From Iris pallida (Eukaryota; Streptophyta; Magnoliopsida; Asparagales; Iridaceae): a stretch of 64,000 bases of DNA. Shown piece after piece: positions 42,500 to 55,440 of the stretch. The stretch spans positions 30,742,204-30,806,203 of the forward strand of contig JANAVB010029819.1 of assembly GCA_029216955.1 (NCBI GenBank), given 5' to 3'. The position numbers were made by a program, and so were the translations under genes. Numbering within the stretch: position 1 is the first letter of the stretch; each line of letters starts with the position of its first letter. Below the pieces are notes generated by a model. It did not search any database. It saw nothing but the letters and a program-made list of their open reading frames with translations, and was not told where the DNA came from.

Positions 42500-45389
42500 T
42501 GTCACGACCCGGTCCCCAAATACTTGGGTCGAATCGGATCATGCCCAGCCTGCACCGTTGATGAGACGGCGGCAGTAAGCTGTAATCCATATTGCAGGTA
42601 AATCAACAACAAGTTTGAATTTAAAAGTTGCCACAACATTTATTCGATAATAAACTTGTCCAGTACAAAAGTTTAAAAGATCCAAAAAAACTGAAATAAG
42701 ACTAGCTAACACCAACAGCATCTAAGGAGACGCCGATCCATCGTCGTCAGGTAGTACCGCCGGGTACCGAACAGGATTGTTGAACATTAGCTCTGTGCCA
42801 CCAGATACTCTAGAAAGATCAACCTCAGAGTAACCTAAAATGTTGGTCTCCAGTCAGGAGTGAGCAAAGTACAGTTCATGCAAATTTTAACAATTAAAAT
42901 GACAATTTATAACATGCATTTTTAAACAGTTTGAAAATGAACAATTTTGAAATAGTACAGTACAGTGATATGAATAGGTAAAGAATATGACCGGTTTGGG
43001 TACATTTGTATCCTAGCGATACGGTATGGCTTGTCCCCGTGTGAAGAGGGGAAAGCTAACACATTCATTATCCTAAGTTTGGATTTGGTCATATCCAGTA
43101 CACTATTCCCCCAGTCCCCAACAATACGATCAATGCTCCCGAAGGAGTTCGTGTAAACAGTGGTTTAAACTTGCAATGAAACAATTGTGAAAATAATTGT
43201 AAAATCTACATAAAATGTACTTGCCTTGAATCTCGACTGGATTGAAAGATGATTCGTCAAGATGTAAACTCAGGTTCTTCCTCAAAATCCTACATTTCGA
43301 GAAATTGTCTCAGACTCCAAGTTACCATACTAACTACACTAGTTGCAACCTTTATCTTTTGTCCTAATTAATTTTTTTACTTGTTCATAACAACACAATC
43401 ACATATGTACCTAGGTGAGTTTCTATATTATAAATAAAAATCCAATTTAACCATTTATTTGGAAAACTTCGTTTTTACCAATTTTCATTCGAAAAAAACT
43501 TTGTATTTATACATAAAGTTATTATTTATTTAATAAGTGAAAATAATGAATTAATCAACTAATTCCTAACATTTATGTGAATATAAATATATAGTCTACT
43601 ATTTATATTACACTACAACATCCAGAAAAGAAATAAAATGAATCCTAATTATTACATTTTTCCAGCACAAATAAGTAATTGGCTTATGCCCTTACAACTC
43701 GATTTACATAAATTAAATAAGACGAAAATGTTGTTAGTCTCAAAATTTAATAACTACAATTTTAACTAAACTAATAAATTCCAAAATAATATTAAAAGAG
43801 AATTATAAGTCTCAGACTCTGGTCCAAAATTTCATTTTTAACTACTCTGCCTCAACGTCCGGTCGAACCGGTGCGTTTGCATTTCGTTGGGGCCCAGTAA
43901 CCAATTATGGTTGTCGCCCAAAATATTATAAGAATAATATTTAATTCAAAAATCATTTTGAAAATCATTTAATAAATTTCCCGAAAATTTCGGCAGCATT
44001 CCCTCTATTTTTGGTCAACCCAAAAACTGGGAAATGCTCCGTAAACCTGCAGAATAACTCCCGAAACCCGAAATTCATATACATATTTTCCAAAGCCAAA
44101 CACAACAGAACACAAACCCCACCAAATATCAAACCATGGAAAATCAGCAGAACTTTCCCGAAAATCCGAATACGGGTAATTTCCAAATTTCCTTCGGAAA
44201 CTCCGAGAATTAGCCTACGAATAGGAAAACCCAGAGAAATAATCATTCTCCAGAGTTCCTTTTCGAAAAGGTTCTCAGACACCCGATTCTCCGAAAATTC
44301 CGAAAAACAGAAATTGCAACGTAGAATTTACGTTGTCGAAAAAACCGAAATCCTGCTGGATTCAGGGACCAGAAAATTCATCACCGACTAAAAGAAAAGT
44401 GGAGTTCCAGAATTATACCCAAACCGAAGTCGAACAGAAACCCGAATCGGGTCTCGGAACCAAACGACACCCCTGGATACGGTGAAGGCGAGCGGTGACG
44501 GGCGGCTGGGCCGGGGCGCCGGGGTACAGCGGGAACGGCGCGGGTGAACACGGGGATGGGCCTCGGGAGGTGCTCGGCCCAGAGGGGTCGACCGGGGCGG
44601 ATGGGGTGCGCCGAATCGGTGGGGGCGGCGAAACTTCAGGAACGGGGGCGGGCGCCGGGTCAGGGGCGGTCCGGATCTGGCCGAGGGAGCTCGGATCTCG
44701 CCGAAAAATTCGCCGGAAAATGGTGGGTTTGGGAGAAATTTGGGGAAAAAGATGGTGTGGAGAAGGGACTGATGGTGAGGGTTTAAATAGGGGATGAAAG
44801 AGGGGAGTTACCGGAATAGGGAGGCCAACAGTCGGCCGTTGATGGCGAGAACTCCGGCGGTCGGTCGCTCGGAAGTTGGGGGTCGACCATGAAGAAGAAA
44901 CTAAAACCGAAGTTTCCTTCGGTTGAAGAATTCCAACCAACAGAGAGTTGGATAACTCTCTCTAAACTAAAGAAAAACATAACATATAAAGTGAATGGGT
45001 TAGATCCAAAAGCCTAACAGAAAGTTACAATAGTCTCAACTCAATGGATTAAATTCAAAAGCCGAAAGATGATAAATAGTGGGTTTGGGCCTAAATATTG
45101 AGCTAAGGTTTAATAGGCTTAAAATTTAATTGGTAAAATAGAGCTTTGGACCTAAAATATAATTAATATTTTGTAACTTTGAAAATTATAAAAAAAATAC
45201 TTTGTACTTCAATTTGGGTCCAGACTGGGCTGACAAACAAAATCCAAGTCCAATTATTTTTGGAAAATAATTTTACACTTAAATATTTATTATCAATTTT
45301 AATTAATTTTTCTAACACTATTCAAAAAAATTATTTAACAATTAAAGATAATAAAATATGCAAACTTAAAAAAAACTATGGGTTTTACA
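42500..45389 (-). repeat. Element C LTR copy 1 (3' end of array)
   Basis: 2890 bp. A GC-rich block (44470-44740) lies downstream of a minus-strand TATA-like CTATTTAAACC near 44790. A 175-codon minus-strand frame (44413-44940, Pro-rich) spans promoter and leader and is probably not a gene. The copy has private changes such as GGAT for GGAC near 44557. Confidence 0.93.
44413..44940 (-). other. Pro/Ser-rich open frame across the C LTR promoter, present in all three LTRs
   Basis: It starts with ATG (MVGILQPKETS) and stays open for 175 codons; the same frame is at 50883-51410 and 57352-57879. Copy 3 has two amino-acid changes. The TATA-like site lies inside it, so a transcript from the LTR would begin within the frame. 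High GC alone can keep such a frame open. I recognise no domain. Confidence 0.25.
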
Positions 45390-45402
45390 ACCTTCCCTCC
45401 TT
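45390..45402 (-). promoter_or_regulatory. Polypurine tract of element C, unit 1
   Basis: AAGGAGGGAAGGT on the minus strand next to the LTR. The second copy is at 51860-51872. Confidence 0.7.
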
Positions 45403-48084
45403 AGAAAATTTTGTCCTCGAAATTTAAAGAATTAGGTATGACAGGATTTCCACAATTCAAGCAGGCACGCGTATGGTGCTCATAACTCAGGTTCAAACAA
45501 TAAGAATTTCCAAAGTAGTCGTGAATGAGACAATTTAGGGACAAATTTATGATATGCAGAAAGATACATAAGCGAACCAAAGTACACGAGGTTGATCAGA
45601 CCATCATGCACCGGCTCTGATTAGACAATATATTAGTGGGTGCACCCAATAAAATACTGTCGTGATCAAGCTTGAAAAAGAAATAGTTTGCAAAACTAGG
45701 CTAACTAGCAGCGTATGTCAAGTGCAAAATGAAAAGATAAAGATTTGAAGAAAATAGGAATTAAGATGGCTCAAATTTTCTGATCTTCTTCTCACCTCTG
45801 ACTGCGCTTGCTACTGGTTTCTCTGGCACTGTAAGGCTTGATCTACTCTCCAGCTCTGAATTGTCCAAAATATTACTTCAGATTCAAGATGCGATTTCTG
45901 AACTGTGGATGACGTTGTGCACACCCTCAATGATTAGCTGGTAAAGCTAACCGGTATACTACTTCTCCAACTTGTCTCAAAACTTCAAATGGCCCGATGT
46001 ACCTGACTTAACTTTCCTGCTCTGCCAAAATTGATCGTTCCTCTGGTAGGAGAAATCTTCACAAAGATGCTATCTCCTTCTTCAAACTCCAGTAGTCGAC
46101 GATGCTAACTTGATAGTTGTTGTAAGGAAACTCCAATTGTAAATGGTCTTCTCCAAAGCTCTACAAATTCCAAGACGCAAGATCCTCGGCATGTCTTCAA
46201 GCGTCTGGATTGACCTCACTGATTGTCCGTCGGTTTGTATTCCATAATTCCAGCAAGTGTGCCTCTCGTACCATGCTGCCAACTTCTCAGTGAATAAACC
46301 ATACTTAAAAATGAGTTGATCCACAATAATCCAATTGGTATCCTTCCCTCCTTGGGAACAAAGTAATCCTGACACAAAGTCCATCGTTATGCTCCTACTT
46401 CCTTAGTCGACTTGTCCAGCAGCTGGTAATGTCCTTCTCCATTCAATTACACCAATTAATGGTACGCATATCCCGATACATGAAATATTGCGACTGGTGC
46501 ACTTCTTTCATCAGCTCGTTCCTCCATTAGCTAGATAGTACGCAGAGCCTCGTACCATTCTTCAGAGCTCCATCGCTGGTGACTGAGAAACCCTCAAGTG
46601 TTCCCACCAACACTTGATCCTTCAGTTTGCAAAGTACCTCGTCTTGAAACTGAGTCTCCTCGACTTTGTCCATCGGAGTCGAACTCACTTGCAACTTCGT
46701 CAGTACTGAATCAGCATCCAGCTCCATCCTTCTATCTCCAGGCAGTATGATCTCCAGTCCAAGCTTTTTGATGTCTTGGTGCCGCTTCTTGGTCAAACCA
46801 TCGATATCAGCTTCAATCGTCTTCGTTTACCCAATATTCCGCTCTTTCTGAGTAGAAATATATTTCAGACTTTTATAGTCCGTATATAATTTTACTCCCT
46901 TTCCATAATAATTCCATAGCCTTAAAGCAAGGATACTTACAACAAGTTCTGAATTATGTGTGGGATAGTTCTTCTCATGAGTCCGTAATTGCCTAGATAT
47001 GTAGACAATTATTTTCCCATGTTGTTGAAGAATACAACCCAGTCTTTTTCCTGAGACATCTCTGTAGATGGTGAAACCACCGGATCCTGCGGGTAGCGCA
47101 AGGATTGGTAAGCTTCTTCTACAGCTTCTTAAATGCGTCCAGACAAACTCTTCATTCTTTCGAGTCAGCTTCATCATCGACTCAGCAATCTTGGCGAATT
47201 CCTACACAGATTCCAGTAGTATTCCATCAAGTCCAAGAAACCATTGAACTTAGATATACGACTTCTCCACAGCGGCTATCTATCTAGAGTCTATCAAATT
47301 TTCTTCTCTTGTGACATTATGGCAAAAACCACATTGTCTAAGAAAATTCATGTCTTGATAGCTTACCAAAAACTTCTTCAAAGTTCCTAGAAATTTCTCA
47401 GATGCTCTTCATGTTCTTCTTCAGTCCTTGAGTATATCAGATTTTTGTTATCTAAAGAAAAGACAACAAACTGATTCAATTACTCATAAAAAGACTCTGT
47501 TCATGAGATTCATGAACACAACATGAGTATTCATCATTCCAAGAGACATGATCCAAAAATTCAACTACCAGTATTTGGTGTTGAATGTCGTCTTGAGAAT
47601 GTACTCCTTCATGATCTTAATCTGATGGTAGTCAGTTCTTAAGTTAATCTCCGAAAACCCTTAAGTTCACTCAACTTGGATAGATCATCAGTCAAAAAAA
47701 AAAATAATAATTCTTCAGTGCCCTGATAGTCTACTCTCATCCATATTGTTTTATCCTTCTTGGATACAAACAAGACTGATGCTTCTTAGAGTGAAGCTCC
47801 GTCTTATATGAAACCCAACACCTTTAGTCCATTGATCTAATCCTTCATTTCCTTGGCTTCCTTCAGGTCAATTCTATAGTATCACTTAGTCATAGGGAAG
47901 GAGCTAGGTACTAGGTTAATGGAATATTTCTATGCATAGGGTAATCCAGAAACTATTAGGGAAAAACTTCTATCATGAAGATGTAACTAAGATTTTTATT
48001 CATATAAGAGAATTACAACAAAACTCTCATAATTGATCTAGGGACATCTTGTTACAGCTTCTTAGATAATACTACTCAGCAGTC
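45390..48084 (-). pseudogene. pol: Element C pol remnant, unit 1
   Basis: Reading leftwards, weak RT-like sequence in several frames covers 47,900-47,200. RNase H sequence follows at 47177-46827 (GGFTIYRDVSGKRLGCILQQ, with the first Asp region altered, and YTDYKSLKYI). A linker (46796-46527) and an integrase fragment (46384-46082, MDFVSGL, NWIIVDQL and TDGQSVRSIQTLEDM) come next. Stops and indels are frequent throughout. The same lesions occur in unit 2, so pol was already dead before the duplication. Confidence 0.82.
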
Positions 48085-48789
48085 CTAAGTACTATTCTTC
48101 ATGGTTCTGGTTCTTGCTTGGGCATCTCCATTTTCTTCCTCTTCTAAGATCCTTGATTCTGCTTCATCCCTTCCTACGGTCTGTTGGATAGAGTCCTGAG
48201 GTTGTGGCATAATAGACGCTCCGATACGATGATAAGATAAGAGGCAGTCCTTAACTTGATGTTCAGCAGATCCACACACCAAACATTGCCTTAATCTCTT
48301 GCGACAAATGTTGGCTTGGTGACCAGGTCTCTTACAGTAGGCACAAGCCAAAAGCTTCTTGCAATATGGTTGTCGGACAGGGCCCAAATATCTTCTATTC
48401 TCATGGGTATCCCTCGTAGGACGAGGTTCCGCTCCAACTTGGTTTAAAATGACTAAGGTTGCGTCGTTGATATTCTTCATGACTTCTCTCGAGATATCCA
48501 TCTGTTCAGCTTGAATCTTCTGATACTCTAGGATTTCTTGAAATAGAGCAACCATCTGAGAGGTGTTCTCTGGTACTGGTGAAGCAACATGAGTGGGTAC
48601 TTCCTCAAAGAAAAGTAACCCAGTTAAAGGAGAGGTAGGATTTGCCAGTGTGGGGAAAACTTCACTGGATGATTGGTGAGGATGATCAATCAGCTGGTTG
48701 GGTGAAAAGCTCTGACTTGACTGAAGAGGCGGGGTTCGATCCGGAGATGATACCACATCGCCAGCAGAGTTGGTTTTGTCAGTGGTCAT
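48085..48789 (-). CDS. gag: Gag-like protein with two zinc knuckles, unit 1
   Basis: An ATG at 48787-48789 opens a 234-codon frame. The N-terminal half is Ser/Pro-rich, then comes a helical stretch (FQEILEYQKIQAEQMDISRE). Two Cys-rich knuckles follow: CAYCKRPGHQANIC and CLVCGSAEHQVKDC. The usual gypsy capsid domain between N terminus and knuckle is absent, so the protein looks like a fusion of gag N terminus and nucleocapsid. Knuckles bind RNA, so a role in packaging its own RNA is possible but not shown. It is the only intact ORF of the unit, and its translation is identical in unit 2. The start lies about 155 nt inside the PBS. Confidence 0.72.
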   Translation of the reverse strand: MTTDKTNSAGDVVSSPDRTPPLQSSQSFSPNQLIDHPHQSSSEVFPTLANPTSPLTGLLFFEEVPTHVASPVPENTSQMVALFQEILEYQKIQAEQMDISREVMKNINDATLVILNQVGAEPRPTRDTHENRRYLGPVRQPYCKKLLACAYCKRPGHQANICRKRLRQCLVCGSAEHQVKDCLLSYHRIGASIMPQPQDSIQQTVGRDEAESRILEEEENGDAQARTRTMKNST

Positions 48790-48943
48790 TCTCTGGAAGG
48801 TTTAGGATGCAAGCATAAGCAAGGTAACCTACCAGTCTATAATAAAAATATTTATCATATATAAATCGGTCCTATGTTGTGGAAATTTTGATGTTCTAGT
48901 GTTCCTAATTGTTTCTAGTTTTCCTAAATTGTTGATTTAGTTG

Positions 48944-48961
48944 GACCTGCATGGGCCACCA
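48944..48961 (-). promoter_or_regulatory. Primer binding site of element C, unit 1 (tRNA-Ile type)
   Basis: The plus strand reads GACCTGCATGGGCCACCA, identical to element A. Nine bases separate it from the LTR end at 48971. The second copy is at 55414-55431. Confidence 0.68.
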
Positions 48962-48970
48962 CTAAAAATA

Positions 48971-51859
48971 TGTCACGACCCGGTCCCCAAATACTTGGGT
49001 CGAATCGGATCATGCCCAGCCTGCACCGTTGATGAGACGGCGACAGTAAGCTGTAATCCATATTGCAGGTAAATCAACAACAAGTTTGAATTTAAAAGTT
49101 GCCACAACATTTATTCGATAATAAACTTGTCCAGTACAAAAGTTTAAAAGATCCAAAAAAACTGAAATAAGACTAGCTAACACCAACAGCATCTAAGGAG
49201 ACGCCGATCCATCGTCGTCAGGTAGTACCGCCGGGTACCGAACAGGATTGTTGAACATTAGCTCTGTGCCACCAGATACTCTAGAAAGATCAACCTCAGA
49301 GTAACCTAAAATGTTGGTCTCCAGTCAGGAGTGAGCAAAGTACAGTTCATGCAAATTTTAACAATTAAAATGACAATTTATAACATGCATTTTTAAACAG
49401 TTTGAAAATGAACAATTTTGAAATAGTACAGTACAGTGATATGAATAGGTAAAGAATATGACCGGTTTGGGTACATTTGTATCCTAGCGATACGGTATGG
49501 CTTGTCCCCATGTGAAGAGGGGAAAGCTAACACATTCATTATCCTAAGTTTGGATTTGGTCATATCCAGTACACTATTCCCCCAGTCCCCAACAATACGA
49601 TCAATGCTCCCGAAGGAGTTCGTGTAAACAGTGGTTTAAACTTGCAATGAAACAATTGTGAAAATAATTGTAAAATCTACATAAAATGTACTTGCCTTGA
49701 ATCTCGACTGGATTGAAAGATGATTCGTCAAGATGTAAACTCAGGTTCTTCCTCAAAATCCTACATTTCGAGAAATTGTCTCAGACTCCAAGTTACCATA
49801 CTAACTACACTAGTTGCAACCTTTATCTTTTGTCCTAATTAATTTTTTTACTTGTTCATAACAACACAATCACATATGTACCTAGGTGAGTTTCTATATT
49901 ATAAATAAAAATCCAATTTAACCATTTATTTGGAAAACTTCGTTTTTACCAATTTTCATTCGAAAAAAACTTTGTATTTATACATAAAGTTATTATTTAT
50001 TTAATAAGTGAAAATAATGAATTAATCAACTAATTCCTAACATTTATGTGAATATAAATATATAGTCTACTATTTATATTACACTACAACATCCAGAAAA
50101 GAAATAAAATGAATCCTAATTATTACATTTTTCCAGCACAAATAAGTAATTGGCTTATGCCCTTACAACTCGATTTACATAAATTAAATAAGACGAAAAT
50201 GTTGTTAGTCTCAAAATTTAATAACTACAATTTTAACTAAACTAATAAATTCCAAAATAATATTAAAAGAGAATTATAAGTCTCAGACTCTGGTCCAAAA
50301 TTTTATTTTTAACTACTCTGCCTCAACGTCCGGTCGAACCGGTGCGTTTGCATTTCGTTGGGGCCCAGTAACCAATTATGGTTGTCGCCCAAAATATTAT
50401 AAAAATAATATTTAATTCAAAAATCATTTTGAAAATTATTTAATAAATTTCCCGAAAATTTTGGCAGCATTCCCTCTATTTTTGGTCAACCCAAAAACTG
50501 GGAAATGCTCCGTAAACCTGCAGAATAACTCCCGAAACCCGAAATTCATATACATATTTTCCAAAGCCAAACACAACAGAACACAAACCCCACCAAATAT
50601 CAAACCATGGAAAATCAGCAGAACTTTCCCGAAAATCCGAATACGGGTAATTTCCAAATTTCCTTCGGAAACTCCGAGAATTAGCCTACGAATAGGAAAA
50701 CCCAGAGAAATAATCATTCTCCAGAGTTCCTTTTCGAAAAGGTTCTCAGACACCCGATTCTCCGAAAATTCCGAAAAACAGAAATTGCAACGTAGAATTT
50801 ACGTTGTCGAAAAACCGAAATCCTGCTGGATTCAGGGACCAGAAAATTCATCACCGACTAAAAGAAAAGTGGAGTTCCAGAATTATACCCAAACCGAAGT
50901 CGAACAGAAACCCGAATCGGGTCTCGGAACCAAACGACACCCCTGGATACGGTGAAGGCGAGCGGTGACGGGCGGCTGGGCCGGGGCGCCGGGGTACAGC
51001 GGGAACGGCGCGGGTGAACACGGGGACGGGCCTCGGGAGGTGCTCGGCCCAGAGGGGTCGACCGGGGCGGATGGGGTGCGCCGAATCGGTGGGGGCGGCG
51101 AAACTTCAGGAACGGGGGCGGGCGCCGGGTCAGGGGCGGTCCGGATCTGGCCGAGGGAGCTCGGATCTCGCCGGAAAATTCGCCGAAAAATGGTGGGTTT
51201 GGGAGAAATTTGGGGAAAAAGATGGTGTGGAGAAGGGACTGATGGTGAGGGTTTAAATAGGGGATGAAAGAGGGGAGTTACCGGAATAGGGAGGCCAACA
51301 GTCGGCCGTTGATGGCGAGAACTCCGGCGGTCGGTTGCTCGGAAGTTGGGGGTCGACCATGAAGAAGAAACTAAAACCGAAGTTTCCTTCGGTTGAAGAA
51401 TTCCAACCAACAGAGAGTTGGATAACTCTCTCTAAACTAAAGAAAAACATAACATATAAAGTGAATGGGTTAGATCCAAAAGCCTAACAGAAAGTTACAA
51501 TAGTCTCAACTCAATGGATTAAATTCAAAAGCCTAAAGATGATAAATAGTGGGTTTGGGCCTAAATATTGAGCTAAGGTTTAATAGGCTTAAAATTTAAT
51601 TGGTAAAATAGAGCTTTGGACCTAAAATATAATTAATATTTTGTAACTTTGAAAATTATAAAAAAAATACTTTGTACTTCAATTTGGGTCCAGACTGGGC
51701 TGACAAACAAAATCCAAGTCCAATTATTTTTGGAAAATAATTTTACACTAAAATATTTATTATCAATTTTAATTAATTTTTCTAACACTATTCAAAAAAA
51801 TTATTTAACAATTAAAGATAATAAAATATGCAAACTTAAAAAAAACTATGGGTTTTACA
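48971..51859 (-). repeat. Element C LTR copy 2 (middle)
   Basis: 2889 bp, nearly identical to copies 1 and 3. Differences private to this copy include CCCCATG for CCCCGTG near 49509 and GGTTGCTC for GGTCGCTC near 51336. It acts as 3' LTR for unit 2 and 5' LTR for unit 1. Confidence 0.95.
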
Positions 51860-54554
51860 ACCTTCCCTCCTTAGAAAATTTCGTCCTCGAAATTTAAAGA
51901 ATTAGGTATGACAGGATTTCCACAATTCAAGCAGGCACGCGTATGGTGCTCATAACTCAGGTTCAAACAATAAGAATTTCCAAAGTAGTCGTGAATGAGA
52001 CAATTTAGGGACAAATTTATGATATGCAGAAAGATACATAAGCGAACCAAAGTACACGAGGTTGATCAGACCATCATGCACCGGCTCTGATTAGACAATA
52101 TATTAGTGGGTGCACCCAATAAAATACTGTCGTGATCAAGCTTGAAAAAGAAATAGTTTGCAAAACTAGGCTAACTAGCAGCGTATGTCAAGTGCAAAAT
52201 GAAAAGATAAAGATTTGAAGAAAATAGGAATTAAGATGGCTCAAATTTTCTGATCTTCTTCTCACCTCTGACTGCGCTTGCTACTGGTTTCTCTGGCACT
52301 GTAAGGCTTGATCTACTCTCCAGCTCTGAATTGTCCAAAATATTACTTCAGATTCAAGATGCGATTTCTGAACTGTGGATGACGTTGTGCACACCCTCAA
52401 TGATTAGCTGGTAAAGCTAACCGGTATACTACTTCTCCAACTTGTCTCAAAACTTCAAATGGCCCGATGTACCTGACTTAACTTTCCTGCTCTGCCAAAA
52501 TTGATCGTTCCTCTGGTAGGAGAAATCTTCACAAAGATGCTATCTCCTTCTTCAAACTCCAGTAGTCGACGATGCTAACTTGATAGTTGTTGTAAGGAAA
52601 CTCCAATTGTAAATGGTCTTCTCCAAAGCTCTACAAATTCCAAGACGCAAGATCCTCGGCATGTCTTCAAGCGTCTGGATTGACCTCACTGATTGTCCGT
52701 CGGTTTGTATTCCATAATTCCAGCAAGTGTGCCTCTCGTACCATGCTGCCAACTTCTCAGTGAATAAACCATACTTAAAAATGAGTTGATCCACAATAAT
52801 CCAATTGGTATCCTTCCCTCCTTGGGAACAAAGTAATCCTGACACAAAGTCCATCGTTATGCTCCTACTTCCTTAGTCGACTTGTCCAGCAGCTGGTAAT
52901 GTCCTTCTCCATTCAATTACACCAATTAATGGTACGCATATCCCGATACATGAAATATTGCGACTGGTGCACTTCTTTCATCAGCTCGTTCCTCCATTAG
53001 CTAGATAGTACGCAGAGCCTCGTACCATTCTTCAGAGCTCCATCGCTGGTGACTGAGAAACCCTCAAGTGTTCCCACCAACACTTGATCCTTCAGTTTGC
53101 AAAGTACCTCGTCTTGAAACTGAGTCTCCTCGACTTTGTCCATCGGAGTCGAACTCACTTGCAACTTCGTCAGTACTGAATCAGCATCCAGCTCCATCCT
53201 TCTATCTCCAGGCAGTATGATCTCCAGTCCAAGCTTTTTGATGTCTTGGTGCCGCTTCTTGGTCAAACCATCGATATCAGCTTCAATCGTCTTCGTTTAC
53301 CCAATATTCCGCTCTTTCTGAGTAGAAATATATTTCAGACTTTTATAGTCCGTATATACTTTTACTCCCTTTCCATAATAATTCCATAGCCTTAAAGCAA
53401 GGATACTTACAACAAGTTCTGAATTATGTGTGGGATAGTTCTTCTCATGAGTCCGTAATTGCCTAGATATGTAGACAATTATTTTCCCATGTTGTTGAAG
53501 AATACAACCCAGTCTTTTTCCTGAGACATCTCTGTAGATGGTGAAACCACCGGATCCTGCGGGTAGCGCAAGGATTGGTAAGCTTCTTCTACAGCTTCTT
53601 AAATGCGTCCAGACAAACTCTTCATTCTTTCGAGTCAGCTTCATCATCGACTCAGCAATCTTGGCGAATTCCTACACAGATTCCAGTAGTATTCCATCAA
53701 GTCCAAGAAACCATTGAACTTAGATATACGACTTCTCCACAGCGGCTATCTATCTAGAGTCTATCAAATTTTCTTCTCTTGTGACATTATGGCAAAAACC
53801 ACATTGTCTAAGAAAATTCATGTCTTGATAGCTTACCAAAAACTTCTTCAAAGTTCCTAGAAATTTCTCAGATGCTCTTCATGTTCTTCTTCAGTCCTTG
53901 AGTATATCAGATTTTTGTTATCTAAAGAAAAGACAACAAACTGATTCAATTACTCATAAAAAGACTCTGTTCATGAGATTCATGAACACAACATGAGTAT
54001 TCATCATTCCAAGAGACATGATCCAAAAATTCAACTACCAGTATTTGGTGTTGAATGTCGTCTTGAGAATGTACTCCTTCATGATCTTAATCTGATGGTA
54101 GTCAGTTCTTAAGTTAATCTCCGAAAACCCTTAAGTTCACTCAACTTGGATAGATCATCAGTCAAAAAAAAAAATAATAATTCTTCAGTGCCCTGATAGT
54201 CTACTCTCATCCATATTGTTTTATCCTTCTTGGATACAAACAAGACTGATGCTTCTTAGAGTGAAGCTCCGTCTTATATGAAACCCAACACCTTTAGTCC
54301 ATTGATCTAATCCTTCATTTCCTTGGCTTCCTTCAGGTCAATTCTATAGTATCACTTAGTCATAGGGAAGGAGCTAGGTACTAGGTTAATAGAATATTTC
54401 TATGCATAGGGTAATCCAGAAACTATTAGGGAAAAACTTCTATCATGAAGATGTAACTAAGATTTTTATTCATATAAGAGAATTACAACAAAACTCTCAT
54501 AATTGATCTAGGGACATCTTGTTACAGCTTCTTAGATAATACTACTCAGCAGTC
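51860..54554 (-). pseudogene. pol: Element C pol remnant, unit 2
   Basis: A near-exact duplicate of 45390-48084 with the same stops and indels. I noticed ATATACTTT for ATATAATTT near 53354 and AATAGAAT for AATGGAAT near 54391. RNase H remnant at 53647-53297, integrase fragment at 52854-52552. Confidence 0.85.
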
Positions 54555-55259
54555 CTAAGTACTATTCTTCATGGTTCTGGTTCTTGCTTGGGCATCTCCA
54601 TTTTCTTCCTCTTCTAAGATCCTTGATTCTGCTTCATCCCTTCCTACGGTCTGTTGGATAGAGTCCTGAGGTTGTGGCATAATAGACGCTCCGATACGAT
54701 GATAAGATAAGAGGCAGTCCTTAACTTGATGTTCAGCAGATCCACACACCAAACATTGCCTTAATCTCTTGCGACAAATGTTGGCTTGGTGACCAGGTCT
54801 CTTACAGTAGGCACAAGCCAAAAGCTTCTTGCAATATGGTTGTCGGACAGGGCCCAAATATCTTCTATTCTCATGGGTATCCCTCGTAGGACGAGGTTCC
54901 GCTCCAACTTGGTTTAAAATGACTAAGGTTGCGTCGTTGATATTCTTCATGACTTCTCTCGAGATATCCATCTGTTCAGCTTGAATCTTCTGATACTCTA
55001 GGATTTCTTGAAATAGAGCAACCATCTGAGAGGTGTTCTCTGGTACTGGTGAAGCAACATGAGTGGGTACTTCCTCAAAGAAAAGTAACCCAGTTAAAGG
55101 AGAGGTAGGATTTGCCAGTGTGGGGAAAACTTCACTGGATGATTGGTGAGGATGATCAATCAGCTGGTTGGGTGAAAAGCTCTGACTTGACTGAAGAGGC
55201 GGGGTTCGATCCGGAGATGATACCACATCGCCAGCAGAGTTGGTTTTGTCAGTGGTCAT
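54555..55259 (-). CDS. gag: Gag-like protein with two zinc knuckles, unit 2
   Basis: The second copy of the 234-codon gag-like ORF (ATG at 55257-55259), with the same predicted protein as unit 1. It has two CCHC knuckles and lacks the capsid domain. It sits next to LTR copy 3, which is the functional 5' LTR of the whole array, so if anything is transcribed from the true 5' end it is this copy. Confidence 0.72.
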   Translation of the reverse strand: MTTDKTNSAGDVVSSPDRTPPLQSSQSFSPNQLIDHPHQSSSEVFPTLANPTSPLTGLLFFEEVPTHVASPVPENTSQMVALFQEILEYQKIQAEQMDISREVMKNINDATLVILNQVGAEPRPTRDTHENRRYLGPVRQPYCKKLLACAYCKRPGHQANICRKRLRQCLVCGSAEHQVKDCLLSYHRIGASIMPQPQDSIQQTVGRDEAESRILEEEENGDAQARTRTMKNST

Positions 55260-55413
55260 TCTCTGGAAGGTTTAGGATGCAAGCATAAGCAAGGTAACCT
55301 ACCAGTCTATAATAAAAATATTTATCATATATAAATCGGTCCTATGTTGTAGAAATTTTGATGTTCTAGTGTTCCTAATTGTTTCTAGTTTTCCTAAATT
55401 GTTGATTTAGTTG

Positions 55414-55431
55414 GACCTGCATGGGCCACCA
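55414..55431 (-). promoter_or_regulatory. Primer binding site of element C, unit 2
   Basis: Same 18-nt tRNA-Ile-type site as at 48944, nine bases from the LTR end at 55441. Confidence 0.68.
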
Positions 55432-55440
55432 CTAAAAATA

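Noticed and set aside
43965..44391. Frames on both strands in the C LTR, seen again at 50436-50955 and 56887-57424
   Set aside because: They repeat because the LTR repeats. The frame lengths change with single indels between copies, which argues against coding.
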